From the NCBI GenBank assembly GCA_963575745.1, contig CAUYUJ010020726.1:802969-866968 (forward strand): a stretch of 64,000 nucleotides of DNA, in the 5' to 3' direction. Every line of letters starts with the position of its first letter. Position 1 is the first letter of the stretch. The stretch is from Prorocentrum cordatum (lineage: Eukaryota > Sar > Dinophyceae > Prorocentrales > Prorocentraceae). The position numbers were made by a program, and so were the translations under genes. Of the stretch, positions 1-12,211 are shown in pieces. Under the pieces are notes generated by a model, which ran no database searches, was not told where the DNA came from, and worked only from the letters and a program-made list of their open reading frames with translations.

Positions 1-1590
1 AAACCGGCTTGCAGACAGGGACGGGATATGTTGGAAGATGGGTGCCAGGAGTGGCAGGTCGTTTTTCCGCCTCCTCTTCGTTAACGCCTCCTCGAGGTGG
101 TGCGGCCATCCACCGTCTGACTCACATCTCTCTCTTCACTCCTCCCTCATCACTCCAACATTACTCCTGAGCAAGACGATTCTTGGTTCAGGATCGGTGC
201 GCATGTCTTCTCTCTCCTCCTCCTCCTCCCCATCATCATTATTTGTCCGCCTCCTCCCTCCCCTCAGGCAGTTCGTCTCCGTCTCCGTATTGTTCTCGCT
301 CGACACTTCATCATCCTTCCTCCCTCTCATCCGCTTCCTTCGTCGTCGTCATCCTTCTCGTTCTCCTCCATTCCTGCCCCACTGGGAGTTCACCGCGCTG
401 ACAGGTCACCAGACTTCAAGAATCCCATCAAGAATTAATCCGCCAGCAAGCGCAGTTATGTGAACTCGTGCGCCACGCGGTGGTACGGGCCCCCCCCCTC
501 CTCCCCCTCGTCCCCCTCCTCCTCCTTCTCCTCGCCCGCCTTCTCCACGTGCGCCCGATGCTGCAACGGATGCAGATCGGCCCAACCCCCCCTTCTCGCA
601 GGCCGACGAGGCCGCAGAGGAGCAGGTGGACGACGAGGACCCCGCGGGCCCCTCCAGGAGGAGTGATCGAATCGATTCGAGCTCTGGGGGCATCCAGTCA
701 GACCGTCGTCTCATGAGTAGACTGGGCTACCCCTGTTAAGTTTTACCAGCTTATAACACATGCAAAATGCTTGTTACGACGCCCTGAGGACCCACCAGGG
801 AACTTCGCAATCACTGCCCTGGCGATCTGTGGCACCCCCGTTCGCCTACAAAGCCGACAGGGGGGGCGGGGCCCTCGCACCTGCACGCCTCAGGGTAAGA
901 GCCCAAGGTCTACAGGTGGCGACCGACCCTCACACCCCCCAGGATGTGCTTCCGAGGAGCAGGCGCGCAAACACTGTTGCCTGTGGCAGGGGTGCGGTGC
1001 CAGAAGTTGAGATTGGTTCAAGAGTCGGGAGTGGGCTTGGAGCCACAACGCGAGCGCGACTGCGGATCGCACGGCTGGGTCGACGACTCCCCTCCAGCCT
1101 GCGGGCGCCTGGGTCGGGCTCCCGCTCTCGCTTGCACTGGCATCTGAACCGCAGCAGACGGCAGAGCCTGCTTTGCTCCTCCTCACTCACTCCTCCTCCC
1201 CTCCCTCCTCATCTTTCTCCCTCCCTCCTCCTTGTCCTCCCTCCTCTCCACTTGTCCCCGAGGAAGAGAGAGCGACAACGGCGACGGCGACACCCGAAGG
1301 CGGCCTGCGCGCAACGAGAGAGCCCCCCCCCCGCACGGAGCAGGAGGAGGCCGCCGAGGAGGAGGTCGCGGCCGAGGCCGAGGCCGAGGAGGAGGAGCGG
1401 GACGCCCTGCTTAGGGTCAAGTCGGGCTTGTCCCTCTACAGGGGAACATGCAAGAATAGTCACAAAGATGGTATGGGGACTATTGTTTGTTTTTTTTTGC
1501 ATCTTTTGAGCATTTGTTGCACCTGTTCCCCAATCAGAGGTTGCCTCTGTAGGGGTCCTAGCGGATTCATATGGTTAGATTTGGCTCGCC
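1..1590. other. Pyrimidine-rich stretch without a recognisable gene
   Basis: Long runs of CTC/TCC triplets alternate with GAG runs (for example near 200-390 and 1170-1260). Open frames are Ser/Pro/Leu- or Glu/Arg-rich and lack any domain I recognise. Such frames are expected by chance in GC-rich triplet-repeat DNA. I see no splice-framed coding segment. Confidence 0.6.
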
Positions 1591-1604
1591 GCCGATTTTC
1601 GCCG

Positions 1605-1745
1605 CACGCCCGGGTGCCCGGGGGTGCCTGGGCGTGCCCGGGGGTGCCTGGGGGTGCCCGGGGGTGCCCTATAGCCCTACAACTCTATAGCCCTATAGCT
1701 CTATAGCCCTATAGCTCAACAGCCCTATAGCCCTATAGCCCCCTA
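1605..1745. repeat. Two adjacent minisatellites
   Basis: The first half is a tandem of a roughly 10-base unit of the type GGGTGCCTGG / GGGTGCCCGG. The second half (about 1665-1745) is a tandem of CTATAGCC-type units (AGCCCTATAG). Both are seen directly; no function is inferred. Confidence 0.8.
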
Positions 1746-1836
1746 GCCCTGATTGGGGTTTCGCTCCGGTATCATTCTATCTTTCGTCGAACAAAAAAAA
1801 CCCTGTAGGGCCTGTAGGGGGACAGGCCTGACCTCT

Positions 1837-2086
1837 AGGCCTCCTGGATGGGGTCGGAGTAGATGGGGTCGGAGGATTGCGCCTCATCGCCGATGCATCG
1901 CCGATGCGGCTCGATGTGGAGCCCGATGTGCTTCACGTCGACGTCGCCGATGCATCGCTGACGTCAACGATCCATCGACTGTGCATCTCCGATGCATCTC
2001 CGATGCATCGCCGATGCATCGTCGATGTATCAGCGATGCGGCGCGATCCTCCGACCCCGTCTACTCCGACCCTATCTAGGAGGCCT
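1837..2086. mobile_element. Foldback/MITE-like element, family M1, copy 1
   Basis: The ends are inverted repeats. The left end reads AGGCCTCC then GATGGGGTCGGAG twice, and the right end is the reverse complement finishing AGGCCT. The interior is a degenerate array of CGATGCATCG-type units (itself palindromic). No ORF with a domain is present, so it would be non-autonomous. Related copies lie at 2864-3076, 28027-28214 and 31720-31892. Confidence 0.8.
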
Positions 2087-2264
2087 CTATGACCTAAGCT
2101 CAGGGGAGGAGGGGCCGAGGACGCCCGCGCTCTGCACCTGGGGGGGGGGGGGGGCGGGCCGTGGAGGGCCGCGCCCTCGCCCTGCGGCGCGCCTCGCCCT
2201 CGGCGGCGGGTCCGCCGGCGGGAGTCGGAGGGCGGTGGGTCCGCCGGCGGGGTGCCAGTGGTTT

Positions 2265-2391
2265 GGCATCGTTCGGACGTGTGCATTTTCCCTTCGGCGA
2301 GGACCATCGAGGAGCATCCTTGATCATTTGGCGACAAAAACCACGCACGAAACCGAAAAAAAACACAGGGAATGGATGTCCGAGCGATGGC
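2265..2391. mobile_element. MITE-like element, family M2, copy 1
   Basis: The left end is TGGCATCGTTCGGACGT and the right end is its near-exact reverse complement (GATGTCCGAGCGATGGC), giving terminal inverted repeats of about 16 bases. The interior contains ACCATCGAGGA and an A-rich stretch. Better preserved copies are at 51739-51881 and 53261-53385, and a decayed one starts at 22993. Confidence 0.75.
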
Positions 2392-2397
2392 GAGGGG

Positions 2398-2745
2398 CCC
2401 CGGATGAGGGGACCCGGTGAGTGGTAGGGCCCTGGGGCCTTGGGACTGCCCAGAAGAACCCGGGCGTCTCTTTAGGCTGCCCCGTAGAAACCGCCCCGGA
2501 TCCGTTTTTCATGGCCCCCCTTTGGGGTCCTTGCACGGGCCCCAGAGGGGGCGTCACGGGGGGAGGGCTCGCGGAGAATGGAGCGGTCATGCCGTCCTCG
2601 GAGGCATGAGGCCCGAGAGTTGCGGGAGGCTCTCGTGGCTTCGTGGAGGGTTTCTCGTCGCGGGCCGAGCCCCGGAGGAGGGGACCTGGTGAGTGGTGGG
2701 GCCCTGGGGCCCTGGGATAGGCCAGAAGCGCCAGACCAGAACTGC
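2398..2745. repeat. Direct repeat of about 75 bases
   Basis: The sequence around 2398-2470 (GGACCCGGTGAGTGGTAGGG and following) recurs with a few changes around 2670-2745 (GGACCTGGTGAGTGGTGGGG). The two copies lie between the M2 and M1 elements. Nothing else is recognised here. Confidence 0.6.
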
Positions 2746-2863
2746 CGCAGCTGGTGTGTGTTCGGGTGACGGCAGTTCCGGCGAGTGGAACGGGGCGGTG
2801 GGGCGTCCCCCCGTACACATCACTAAGCCAGGTTCCACTAAACCCAGTTCTGCCAACGCCCGA

Positions 2864-3076
2864 TCCTAGATGGGGTCCGGAAAGAGGGGGTCGGAGGATC
2901 GCGCCGCATCGCCGATGCATCGACGATGTGGCTCGATGTGGAGACCGTGGTTCCACACGCCGACGTCGCCGATGCATCACCGACGTCGCCGATGCATCGC
3001 CCATGCATCGCCCATGCATCGGCGATGCGGCGCGATCCTCTGACCCCATCTACTCCGACCCCATCTGGGAGGCCTC
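2864..3076. mobile_element. Foldback/MITE-like element, family M1, copy 2
   Basis: It shows the same inverted ends (GATGGGGTC...GGTCGGAGGATCGCGCCGCAT at left; GCGGCGCGATCCTC...CCCATCTGGGAGGCCTC at right). The CGATGCATCG-type interior matches copy 1. The outermost left AGGCCT is eroded. Confidence 0.75.
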
Positions 3077-5579
3077 TAGCGGAAGCAAGCGCGAGGCGTC
3101 AGACTTTATTGGGTCCAGGCTTTCCATGGCCAGCCATGCGCTTGCGGCCTGGGGCGCGCGGGTGACTGGAGCTAAACTTGAGTTCAATTCGTTGGGTCTC
3201 TGTGGCGTGTGATGGTGGTCTGACCTCGCACGCAGCACCACTTACCTCTTAAGTCGTGCTTCCATATTACCTGTAGCTCTGAGGTGGTTTCGTACTCGCA
3301 TGACTTTATTTTCTATGCTGCGTCCTGCGTCCTCCTCCCTCATCGCTCCCCCCGTCCTCCTCGCCCTCCTTCTAGCCTTACTCGCTCCACCTCGCCCGAC
3401 TCCAGTCACGATCCCTCCTCCTCGCCCTCCCCCTCGCCCCCCTCCCCCCTCCCTGGACGCCTCAAAGCTGCGGTCGCTGCTGAGGCCGAGGGGCGGCGCA
3501 GACCCCTCGCCCCTCCCTCCTGCGCCCCTTGCACACGCGGCGTGCCGGGTGGGCCGCAGCAGCGGGCGGGGTCTCCCCCCCCGCACAGGCAGGCACCGCG
3601 CGGGTCGGTGCGGACAGGGCCCTCCGAGAAAAGGCAGAACGATGCAGCCCACGGCGGAGCCAGGAATGGGCCCCGTCGTCGGCGCGAAGGGCCAGCTCCG
3701 CGAGGACCAACTGCGGCAGACCCCCGCCAGTCGCCTCTCTCCTCTCCCCCCACACACTCATCCACCTCCCCCCGCCCTCCTGCTCCTCTCGTCTTCCCCC
3801 TCCTCCTGCTCCTGCTCTCGTCATCACTCTCTTCTTCGGCGTGGGCCGCGCGCTTCGATGGGAACGGCAGTTTCGCCTCGGCTACGGTCACGTTCTCAGG
3901 TCGCACAGGTGGTATTGCCTTGGCAGTAGCCGTTCCAGTGTCGGTTGCAGGTAGCGAGTGGTGTCAGGGAGTGGTCGCTTCTGCCTCGGCGCCGGCCACG
4001 TAGTCGTGTTCGTGCCTCGGCCCTGAGTGCGTTATGGTGTTCAGGCGAGCGTGTGGATTCACAAGCGGCTATCATAGTCAACGGCCAGCCGCTCTTCTTG
4101 TGGAGCCAGCAGCATCCTCTGGTCGGAATGGTGCCCCCGGCTTGACATTGGTCGCATTCAGGTGTGTGGACGGTATTCCTCATCCTCGTCATGTTTGTCC
4201 GCCCTCCCTCCGTCTCTTCCCGCCTCCTCCCTCCTCCCTCCTCCCTTCCTCCCACCTTTTCCTCCCTCCGCCATCCCTCCTTCCCCCCCCTTCCCTCTGG
4301 CCTCTTGTTCCCCCTCGTCGACACATGGGCACTAGTTCTGTCACCCCTGCGTGGAGGACGGGCAGCCCTCCCTCCTCCTGCTCCTCCTCCTCATCCTTCG
4401 CTCCCCCCTTCCTTCACCCTCCCTCCTTCCTCCCTCCTCCCTCCCTCCTCCCTCCATCCTCCCTCCCATCCTCCTCGTCGTCCTCTCTCCTCCCCACTCA
4501 CCCTCGAAGAAGAGGGCGACGACAGCGACGGCGACGCCCGACAGCCACACGCGCGCGGCGAGAGAGACCCCCCCGCCCGCGGAGGAGGAGGAGGAAGACG
4601 CCGAGGCGGAGGCCGAGGCGGCCGATGCCGAGGAGGAGGAAGAGGAGGAGGAGCGACCCGGCTTCCTCCCCCCTTCCTCCCGAGGCGCATTACCACCATT
4701 GCCGTCAGATTGTTCTCTCTCGTTGCCGCTTGCGTTTCTACTGCCCCTCCCGCCGACGGGCGAGAGGTCTCGAGGGCATCTCGGGGCGATCGCGCGACGC
4801 TGTCCGCATCACAGGGTCACCAAGCGACCCGCCGCTCCTCGGGGAGCAGCGGGGGGTCGCTCGGTGACTCGTCGGCGGCGGCGCCGACGCGCCCCAGGGG
4901 AGCTCGGGGGCGGGGCCGAAGCGGAGGAGGGGGTGGAACGCGAGGAGGAGGAGGAGGAGGAGGAGGAGGAGGAGGAGGAGGAGGAGGAGGAGGAGGAGTT
5001 GGTTCCCTACCTCCCACTCCCGTCGTTTTCCGTTGGGGCGCATCCGATGTGACCGCGCCCCCCAAGGGTGGACGCGGGCGGGTCGCGGCTCGCTCCTGCG
5101 CGCGAACCCGAGCTGCGGGCGAAGGGGAGGAGGGAGCCAACTGAAGAGGCTGGGAGGCACTGGGAGTTGGTCCTCATCCCGTCGTTTTCCGTTGGAGAGC
5201 CTCCGATAAGACCGCGCCCCCAATGGAGACCAATAGGAAACGACCAGGAAAACATCAAATCGGGACCGACTCCTCGTCGGTCTCCATGCACAAGGCCTCG
5301 GCCGAGGCCCGGGACTCAATTGTGGAAGGCGGTATGTAGGCCGTGACGGCCCTGCTCCGCCATCCCCCCCGTGGCGCAGGCCGCGGCGAACCCGTCAGAG
5401 TCATGAGTGTCGAGCGCGGCCCCATTTCGGAAAGCAGGGGACTTTGCTTCAAGCGTGGGCGCGACGAGAAACTCGGCGACTGGCTGCAGCGCGTCCAGGA
5501 GGATGGCCCCCGACGCCTCAGCGCCGCGCGGCTCGCCGCGGCCTCTGGCGTCTCCGATCAGAACGCAGCGCGGGCGCGA
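3077..5579. other. Low-complexity region without a recognisable gene
   Basis: CTC/TCC-rich and GAG-rich blocks dominate (3330-3450, 4200-4480, 4575-4660, and an uninterrupted GGA run near 4940-5000). A segment at about 5085-5155 (GCGCGAACCCGAGCTGCGGG) is repeated with changes at about 14895-14965. Open frames here are Ser/Pro or Arg/Glu rich and overlap on all strands, so I do not call them genes. Confidence 0.6.
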
Positions 5580-5829
5580 TCAAGGTCGGCGCAGCACCGG
5601 CCTGGTAAATTGCCCGGGCCCCGGCGCGCCATCGACGGACATCCGGATGCGCCGATCCGCCCGCAACGTCGATCCGTGGGCCTGGTCGTAGATGGCCAGG
5701 ATTAAGACGCCACCTGCCTTGCCCCACGCCAAGGAGAAGGCCCAAGTGAAGCGCCCCGCAAGTTCGGGCGCCGCGCCCAGGCCACACCTGTCTCGAGCTT
5801 GCGTCAACTCGGCCGCGTAAGCGGTGGCT
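5580..5829 (-). pseudogene. Retroelement pol fragment downstream of the RT domain (RT/RNase H linker)
   Basis: Read on the minus strand, this segment encodes a helical stretch containing AAELTQARDRC, then PELAGRFTWAFSLAWGKAGG and IYDQAH. From family knowledge, this resembles the region just after the RT domain of DIRS-type and related pol proteins, where a motif of the form LAGRLxWA....FGR recurs. It is the natural continuation of the minus-strand pol at 12212-13673. Between them sits the 6.4 kb inverted-repeat structure, so the gene appears to have been split by an insertion. Beyond about 5580 the reading frame no longer looks coding. The assignment rests on recall of motif pattern, not on alignment. 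Confidence 0.5.
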
Positions 5830-6421
5830 AAGCCAGTCTCAACGCATTCGGGTGCTTCATAGAGATTCGGGTGCTTCATAGCGATCCTCCTCCTGCTCCT
5901 GCTTCTCCTCCTCCTCCTCCTCCTCCTCCTCCTCTTTCTCCTCCTCCTCCTCCTCCTTCTCCTCTTCCTCCTCCTCCATCTCCTCCTCCTCTTCCTCCTC
6001 CTCCTCCTACCAGGCGGGGTAGGGGGGGGCGGAAGTGAGAGGAACGAGGAGGGGGAGGGACGAGGAAAGCGGGAGGAGGTAGGATCGCGGAGGGAGGAGG
6101 TAGGATCTCGGAGGGAGGAGGAGGAGGAGGAGGAGGAGGAGGAGGAGGAGGAGGAGGAGGGAAGTAGATAGACGAGGACGGCGAGGAGGGAGGGAATTGG
6201 GAGGATGGAGGAGGGCGGGAGGGACAGGAGGGAGGGAGGGAGGGAGGGATGGAGCGAGGGAGGGGGGGAGCGAGGGAGGAGGAGCAGGAGGAGGGAGTAG
6301 GAGGGGCAGGAGCAGGAGGAGGCGGAGGAGGAGGAGGCAAGGGAGAGGGAAACAGGGTTGGAGGAAGAGGAGGAGGATGAGGAGGAGGAGAGGAGGATGA
6401 TGATGCGGAGGAGGAGTCCTG

Positions 6422-6457
<36 letters not shown>

Positions 6458-7655
6458 CTCCTCTTTCTCCTCCTCCTCCTGCTCTTTGCTCCTGCTCCTG
6501 CTGCGCTTCCTCTTCATCCTCCTGCCCCCCTGCTCCTCCCCCTCCTCCTCCGCCTCTTCCTCCTGCTCCTCATCCCTCCTCCTCGTCCTCGTCCTCCTCC
6601 CTCCTCCTCCTCGTATTCCTCCGGCTTCTCCTGCTCCTGATGCTGCTCATCCTGCTCCTTCTCCTGGTCCCGATCCTGCTCCTGTTGCTGCTGCTCGCAT
6701 GCCCTGCTCACGTCTGTTGGAGGTTTCGTGCGTCGGGAGGTTTGGGGTATTGGGGAGCTGGTGCTTGGAAAACTCGTGCGTCGACCCCTCATGCTGGGGC
6801 TTTGGCCCCTCATGCGTTGACCACTCGTACTAAGGCTTCGGCCCCTCTTACCTCATGCGTTGACCTCTCATGTCATGCTGGGAGTTTGACCCCTCATGCG
6901 TCGACCTATCATGCTGGGGCTTTGGCGCCTCATGCGTCGACCCCTCATGCTGGGGCTCTGGCCCCTCTTACCTCATGCGTTGGCCCCTCATGCTGGGGTT
7001 CGTACCCCTCATGCGTTGACCCCTCATGCTGGGACTTTGGCCCTTCATGCGTCGACCCCTCATGCTGAGGCTTCGGCCCCTACTACCCCGTGCCTTGACC
7101 CCTCGTGCTGGGGGTTATACCCCTCATGGGTTGACCCCTCATGCTGGGGCTTGTACACTTTGGTTCCGCTTACCTCATGGGTTGACCCCTCATGCTGGAG
7201 CTTGCACCCATCATGCGTCGACCCCTCATGCTGGGGCTTTGTCGCCTCGTGAGTCGACCCCTCGTGCTTGGGCTTTGGACCCTCTTGCCTCATGCGTTGA
7301 CCCCTCATGCTGGGGTTTGTACCCCTCATGCGTCGAACCCTCATGCTGGGGCTTTGGCCCCTCATGCGTTGACCCCTCATGCTGGCGCCTGTGTCCCGCT
7401 TAGCTCATGCGCTGGCCCTCATGATGGGGCTTGTCCCCCTCATGCGTCGACCCCTCATGCTGGGGCGTTTGCCCCTCATGGGTTGACCCCTCATGCGGGC
7501 GCCTTGGTCCCGCTTAGCTCATGCGTTGACCCTCATGCTGGGGCTTGTACCCCTCATGCGTTGACCCCTCATGCTGGGGCTTTGGCCCCTCATGCGTCGA
7601 CCCCTCATGCTGGCGCCTTGGTCCCGCTCAGCTCATGGGTTGACCCCTCATGCTA
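5830..7655 (+). repeat. Left arm of the large inverted repeat
   Basis: Order from outside in: two ATTCGGGTGCTTCATAG units (5848-5881), CTC-rich and GAG-rich tracts (5885-6400), CTG triplets near 6420-6455, CTC tracts with Leu/Ser-rich frames (6455-6690), the unique landmark 6691-6785, and the TCATGC minisatellite (6775-7655). The arm pairs with 10397-12211. Confidence 0.8.
6775..7655 (+). repeat. Minisatellite of CATGCGTYGACCCCTCATGC units, left array
   Basis: Units of about 40 bases combine GACCCCTCATGCTGGGGC with TTTGGCCCCTCATGCGT, with frequent variants and larger periodicity marked by CTTACCTCATG. All frames are free of stops and yield Cys/Ser/His-rich repetitive peptides, which I take as artefacts of the repeat. 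The reverse-complement array is at 10163-11345. Confidence 0.85.
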
Positions 7656-7657
7656 GG

Positions 7658-8840
<1,183 letters not shown>

Positions 8841-8849
8841 AAGTTGGGC

Positions 8850-9240
8850 CAAGATGCCCGAGCACGCCGGCAACCCAGGGTTGCAGGGGTGCTCGGGCCA
8901 TCCTGGGCGACCCGACATCTCCGCGAGGGAGGCCCGAGCACCCCGGCAACCCAGGGTTGCAGGTGTGCGCGAGCATGTTGGGCCAAGATGCCCGCGCACA
9001 CCTGCAACCCAGGGTTGCAGGGGTGCTCGGGCCATCCTGGGCGACCCGACATCTCCGCCCACCGCGTCTTCGGGATCGCGAGGGAGGCCCGAGCACCCCG
9101 GCAACCCAGGGTTGCAGGTGTGCGCGGGCATGTTGGGCCAAGATGCCCGCGCACACCTGCAACCCAGGGTTGCAGGAGTGCGCGGGCATGTTGGGCCGAC
9201 ATGCCTGGACATCCCGGCAAATCCGATGGCCAGGCAGGCC
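8850..9240. repeat. Palindromic repeats centred on TGCAACCCAGGGTTGCA
   Basis: The core TGCAACCCAGGGTTGCAG recurs at least six times, flanked alternately by GCCCGAGCACCCCGG and GTGTGCGCGGGCATGTTGGG. Since the core is near-palindromic and the flanks are inverted between successive copies, the block can fold into serial hairpins. It sits at the geometric centre (about 9020) of the large inverted repeat. Confidence 0.75.
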
Positions 9241-9289
9241 CAGCACCCCGGCAACCCGGGGTTGCAGGGAAGGCCTCCCTCGGCGAGGG

Positions 9290-9925
9290 CCCGGCCCCCC
9301 TTCCCGGCAAATCCCGGGGCGGGCCCTCCCGGGCTTCCCGGCAACCCGGGGTTGCAGGGAAGGCCTCCCTCAGGAGGGCCCGGCCCCCCTGAGCTCCCGG
9401 CAAATCCCGGGGCGGGCCCCCCTCCCGGCAAATCCCGGGGCGGGCCATCCCGAGCATCCCGGCAACCCCGGGTTGCAGGGAAGGCCTCCCTCGGGAGGGC
9501 TCGGCCCCCCTGCAGGGCTTCCCGGCAAATCCCGGGGCGGGCCCCCCCTGAGCTTCCCGACAACCCGGGGTTGCAGGGAAGGCAGGGCCCGGCCCAGCTG
9601 GGCTTCCCGGCAAATCCCGGGGCGGGCCCCCCCGGGCTTCCCGGCAAATCCCGGGGCGGGCCCCCCCGGGCTTCCCGGCAAATCCTGGGGCGGGGCCCCC
9701 CGGGCTTCCCGGCAAATCCCGGGGCGGGCCCCCCCAGGCTTCCCGGCAAATCCTGGGGCGGGCCCCCCCGGGCTTCCCGGCAAATCCCGGGGCGGGCCCC
9801 CCTGGGCTTCCCGGCAAATCGGGGCGGGCCTCCCCTGAGCCCGGCAAATCCCGGGGCGGGCCCCCCCGGGTTTCCCGGCAAATCCCGGGGCGGGCACCCC
9901 CTGAGCTTCCCGGCAAATCCCGAGG
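9290..9925. repeat. Tandem array of a roughly 34-35 base GC-rich unit
   Basis: The unit is CTTCCCGGCAAATCCCGGGG followed by CGGGCCCCCCC. It is regular from about 9526 to 9925 and mixed with GGTTGCAGGGAAGGCC units from 9290. The period is not a multiple of three and there are no stops, so all frames stay open. The long Gly/Pro/Ala-rich reading frames here are therefore not evidence of a gene. Confidence 0.85.
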
Positions 9926-9929
9926 GAAA

Positions 9930-10126
9930 TACGAGGAGGAGGAGGAGGAGGAGGAGGAGGAGGAGGAGGAGGAGGAGGAGGAGGAGGAGGAGAGGAGGAG
10001 GAGGAAGAGAAAAAAGGCGATGGGGAGCAGCAGCAGCAGCAGGAGGAGATGGAGAGGGAAGGGGCAGGATCAGAAGCAGGAGGAAGAGGAGCAGGAGCAG
10101 GAGGAGGAGGAGGAGGATCGGTGCCA

Positions 10127-10163
<37 letters not shown>
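9930..10163. repeat. GGA and GAC triplet tracts
   Basis: An uninterrupted AGG run (about 9933-9995) is followed by AGC triplets near 10027-10040 and GAC triplets at 10136-10160. These are microsatellites only. Confidence 0.85.
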
Positions 10164-11345
10164 GGGGCGAAGCTCCAGCATGAGGGATCAACGCATGGGG
10201 GGTAAAACCCCAGCATGAGGGGTCGACGCATGAGGGGCCAAAGCCCCAGCATGAGGGGTCAACGCATGAGGGGGACAAGCCCCAGCAAGAGGGGTCAACG
10301 CACCAGGTAAGAGGGGCCGAAGCCCCAGCATGAGGGGTCGACGCATGAGGGGTCAAAGTCCCAGCATGAGTGGTCAACGCATGAGGGGTACAAGCCCCAG
10401 CGTGAGGGGTCAACCCATGAGCTGAGCGGGACCAAGGCGCCAGCATGAGGGGTCGACGCATGAGGGGCAAAAGCCCCAGCATGAGGGGTCGACGCGTGAG
10501 GGGCCAAAGCCCCAGCATGAGGGGTAAACGCATGAGGGGTACAAGCCCCAGCATGAGGGGTCGACGCATGAGCTAAGCGGGACCAAGGCGCCAGCATGAG
10601 GGGTCAATCCATGAGGGGCAAAAGCCCCAGCATGAGGGGTCGACGCATGAGGGGTACAAGCCCCATCATGAGGGTCAACGCATGAGCTAAGCGGGACAAA
10701 GGCGCCAGCATGAGGGGTCAACGCATGAGGGGCCAAAGCCCCAGCATGAGGGTTCGACGCATGCGGGGTACAAGCCCCAGCATGAGGGGTCAACGCATGA
10801 GGCAAGAGGGCCCAAAGCCCAAGCACGAGGGGTCGAGTCATGAGGCGACAAAGACCCAGCATGAGGGGTCGACGCATGATGGGTGCAAGCTCTAGCATGA
10901 GGGGTCAACCCATGACGTAAGCGGAACCAACGCCCCAGCATGAGGGGTCGACGCACGAGGTGTACAAGCCCCATCATGAGGGATCAACCCATGAGGGGCA
11001 TAACCCCCAGCACGAGGGGTCAAGGCACGGGGTACTAGGGGTCGAAGCATCAGCATGAAGGGTCGACGCATGAAGGGCCAAAGCTCCAGCATGAGGGGTC
11101 AACGCATGAGGGGTACGAGCCCCAGCATGAGGGGCCAACGCGTGAGGTAAGATTGGCCAGAGCCCCTGCATGAGGGGTCAACGCATGAGGCGCCAAAGCC
11201 CCAGCATGATAGGTCGACGCATGCGGGGTCAAACTCCCAGCATGACATGAGAGGTCAACGCATGAGGTAAGATGGGTCGAAGCCCTAGTATGAGTGGTCA
11301 ACGCATGAGGGGCAAAAGCCCCAGCACGAGGGGTCGACGCACGAG
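10163..11345 (-). repeat. Minisatellite, right array, inverted copy of 6775-7655
   Basis: The units are the reverse complement of the left array (GCATGAGGGGTCAACGCATG). Private variants match in mirror order. For example GCATGACATGAGAGGTCAAC at 11238 pairs with the CTCTCATGTCATGC variant at 6868, and GTCAAGGCACGGGGTACTAG pairs with the CTACTACCCCGTGCCTTGAC variant at 7081-7100. This shows whole-arm inversion rather than two independent arrays. The stretch 10163-10396 has no left partner. Confidence 0.85.
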
Positions 11346-12211
11346 TTTTCAACGCACCAACTCCCCAATACCACAAACCTCCCAACACACGAAACCTCCA
11401 ACAGACGTGAACAGGGCATGCGAACAGCAGCAGCAGCAACAGGAGCAGGATCGGGACCAGGAGAAGGAGCAGGAGCAGCAGCATCAGGAGCAGGAGAAGC
11501 GGGAGGAATACGAGGATGAGGAGGGAGGAGGACGAGTACGAGGAGGAGGAGGGAGGAGGAGCAGGAGGAAGAGGAGGAGGAGGGGGAGGAGCAGGGGGGC
11601 AGGAGTAGGAGGAGGCGCAGCAGGAGCAGGAGCAAAGAGCAGGAGGATGAGGAGGAGGAGGAGGAGAAAGAGGAGAAGCAGCAGCAGCAGCAGCAGTAGC
11701 AGGACTCCTCCTCCTCATCATCATCCTCCTCTCCTCCTCCTCATCCTCATCCTCCTCCAACCCTTTTTCCCTCTCCCTTGCCTCCTCCTCCGCCTCCTCC
11801 TCCTCCTCCTGTTCCTGCCCCTCCTACTCCCTCCTCCTGCTCCTCCTCCCTTGCTCCCCCCTCCCTCGCTCGCTCCATCCCTCCCTCCTCCTCCTCCTCC
11901 TTCTCCTCTTCCTCCTCATCCTCCTCCTGCCTCCGCGATCCTACCTCCTCCCGCTTCCCTCGTCCCTTCCCCTCCTCCTTCTTCTCACTTCCGCCCCCCC
12001 CTACCCCGCCTGGTAGGAGGAGGAGGAGGAGGAAGAGGAGGAGATGGAGGAGGAGGAGGAAGAGGAGAAGGAGGAGGAGGAGGAAGAGAAAGAGGAAGCG
12101 GAGGAGGAGGAGGAGGAGGAGGAGGAGGAGAAGCAGGAGCAGGAGGAGGAGGAGGATCGCTATGAAGCACCCGAATCTCTATGAAGCACCCGAATGTGTT
12201 GAGACTGGCTT
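10397..12211 (-). repeat. Right arm of the large inverted repeat
   Basis: Mirror image of 5830-7655: minisatellite, the unique landmark (11335-11430), GAG/CTC tracts, two CTATGAAGCACCCGAAT units (12160-12195) and the terminal GAGACTGGCTT. The frames are Glu/Arg- or Ser/Pro-rich low complexity. Confidence 0.8.

Noticed and set aside
4164-5144. Overlapping Ser/Pro-rich and Glu/Arg-rich frames that could be read as disordered proteins
   Set aside because: Composition follows CTC/GAG triplets; no start context, splice sites or domain.
6775-7655. Regular spaced repeats suggesting a CRISPR-like array
   Set aside because: Units are contiguous and variable with no unique spacers, no cas genes are present, and the sequence context is eukaryotic.
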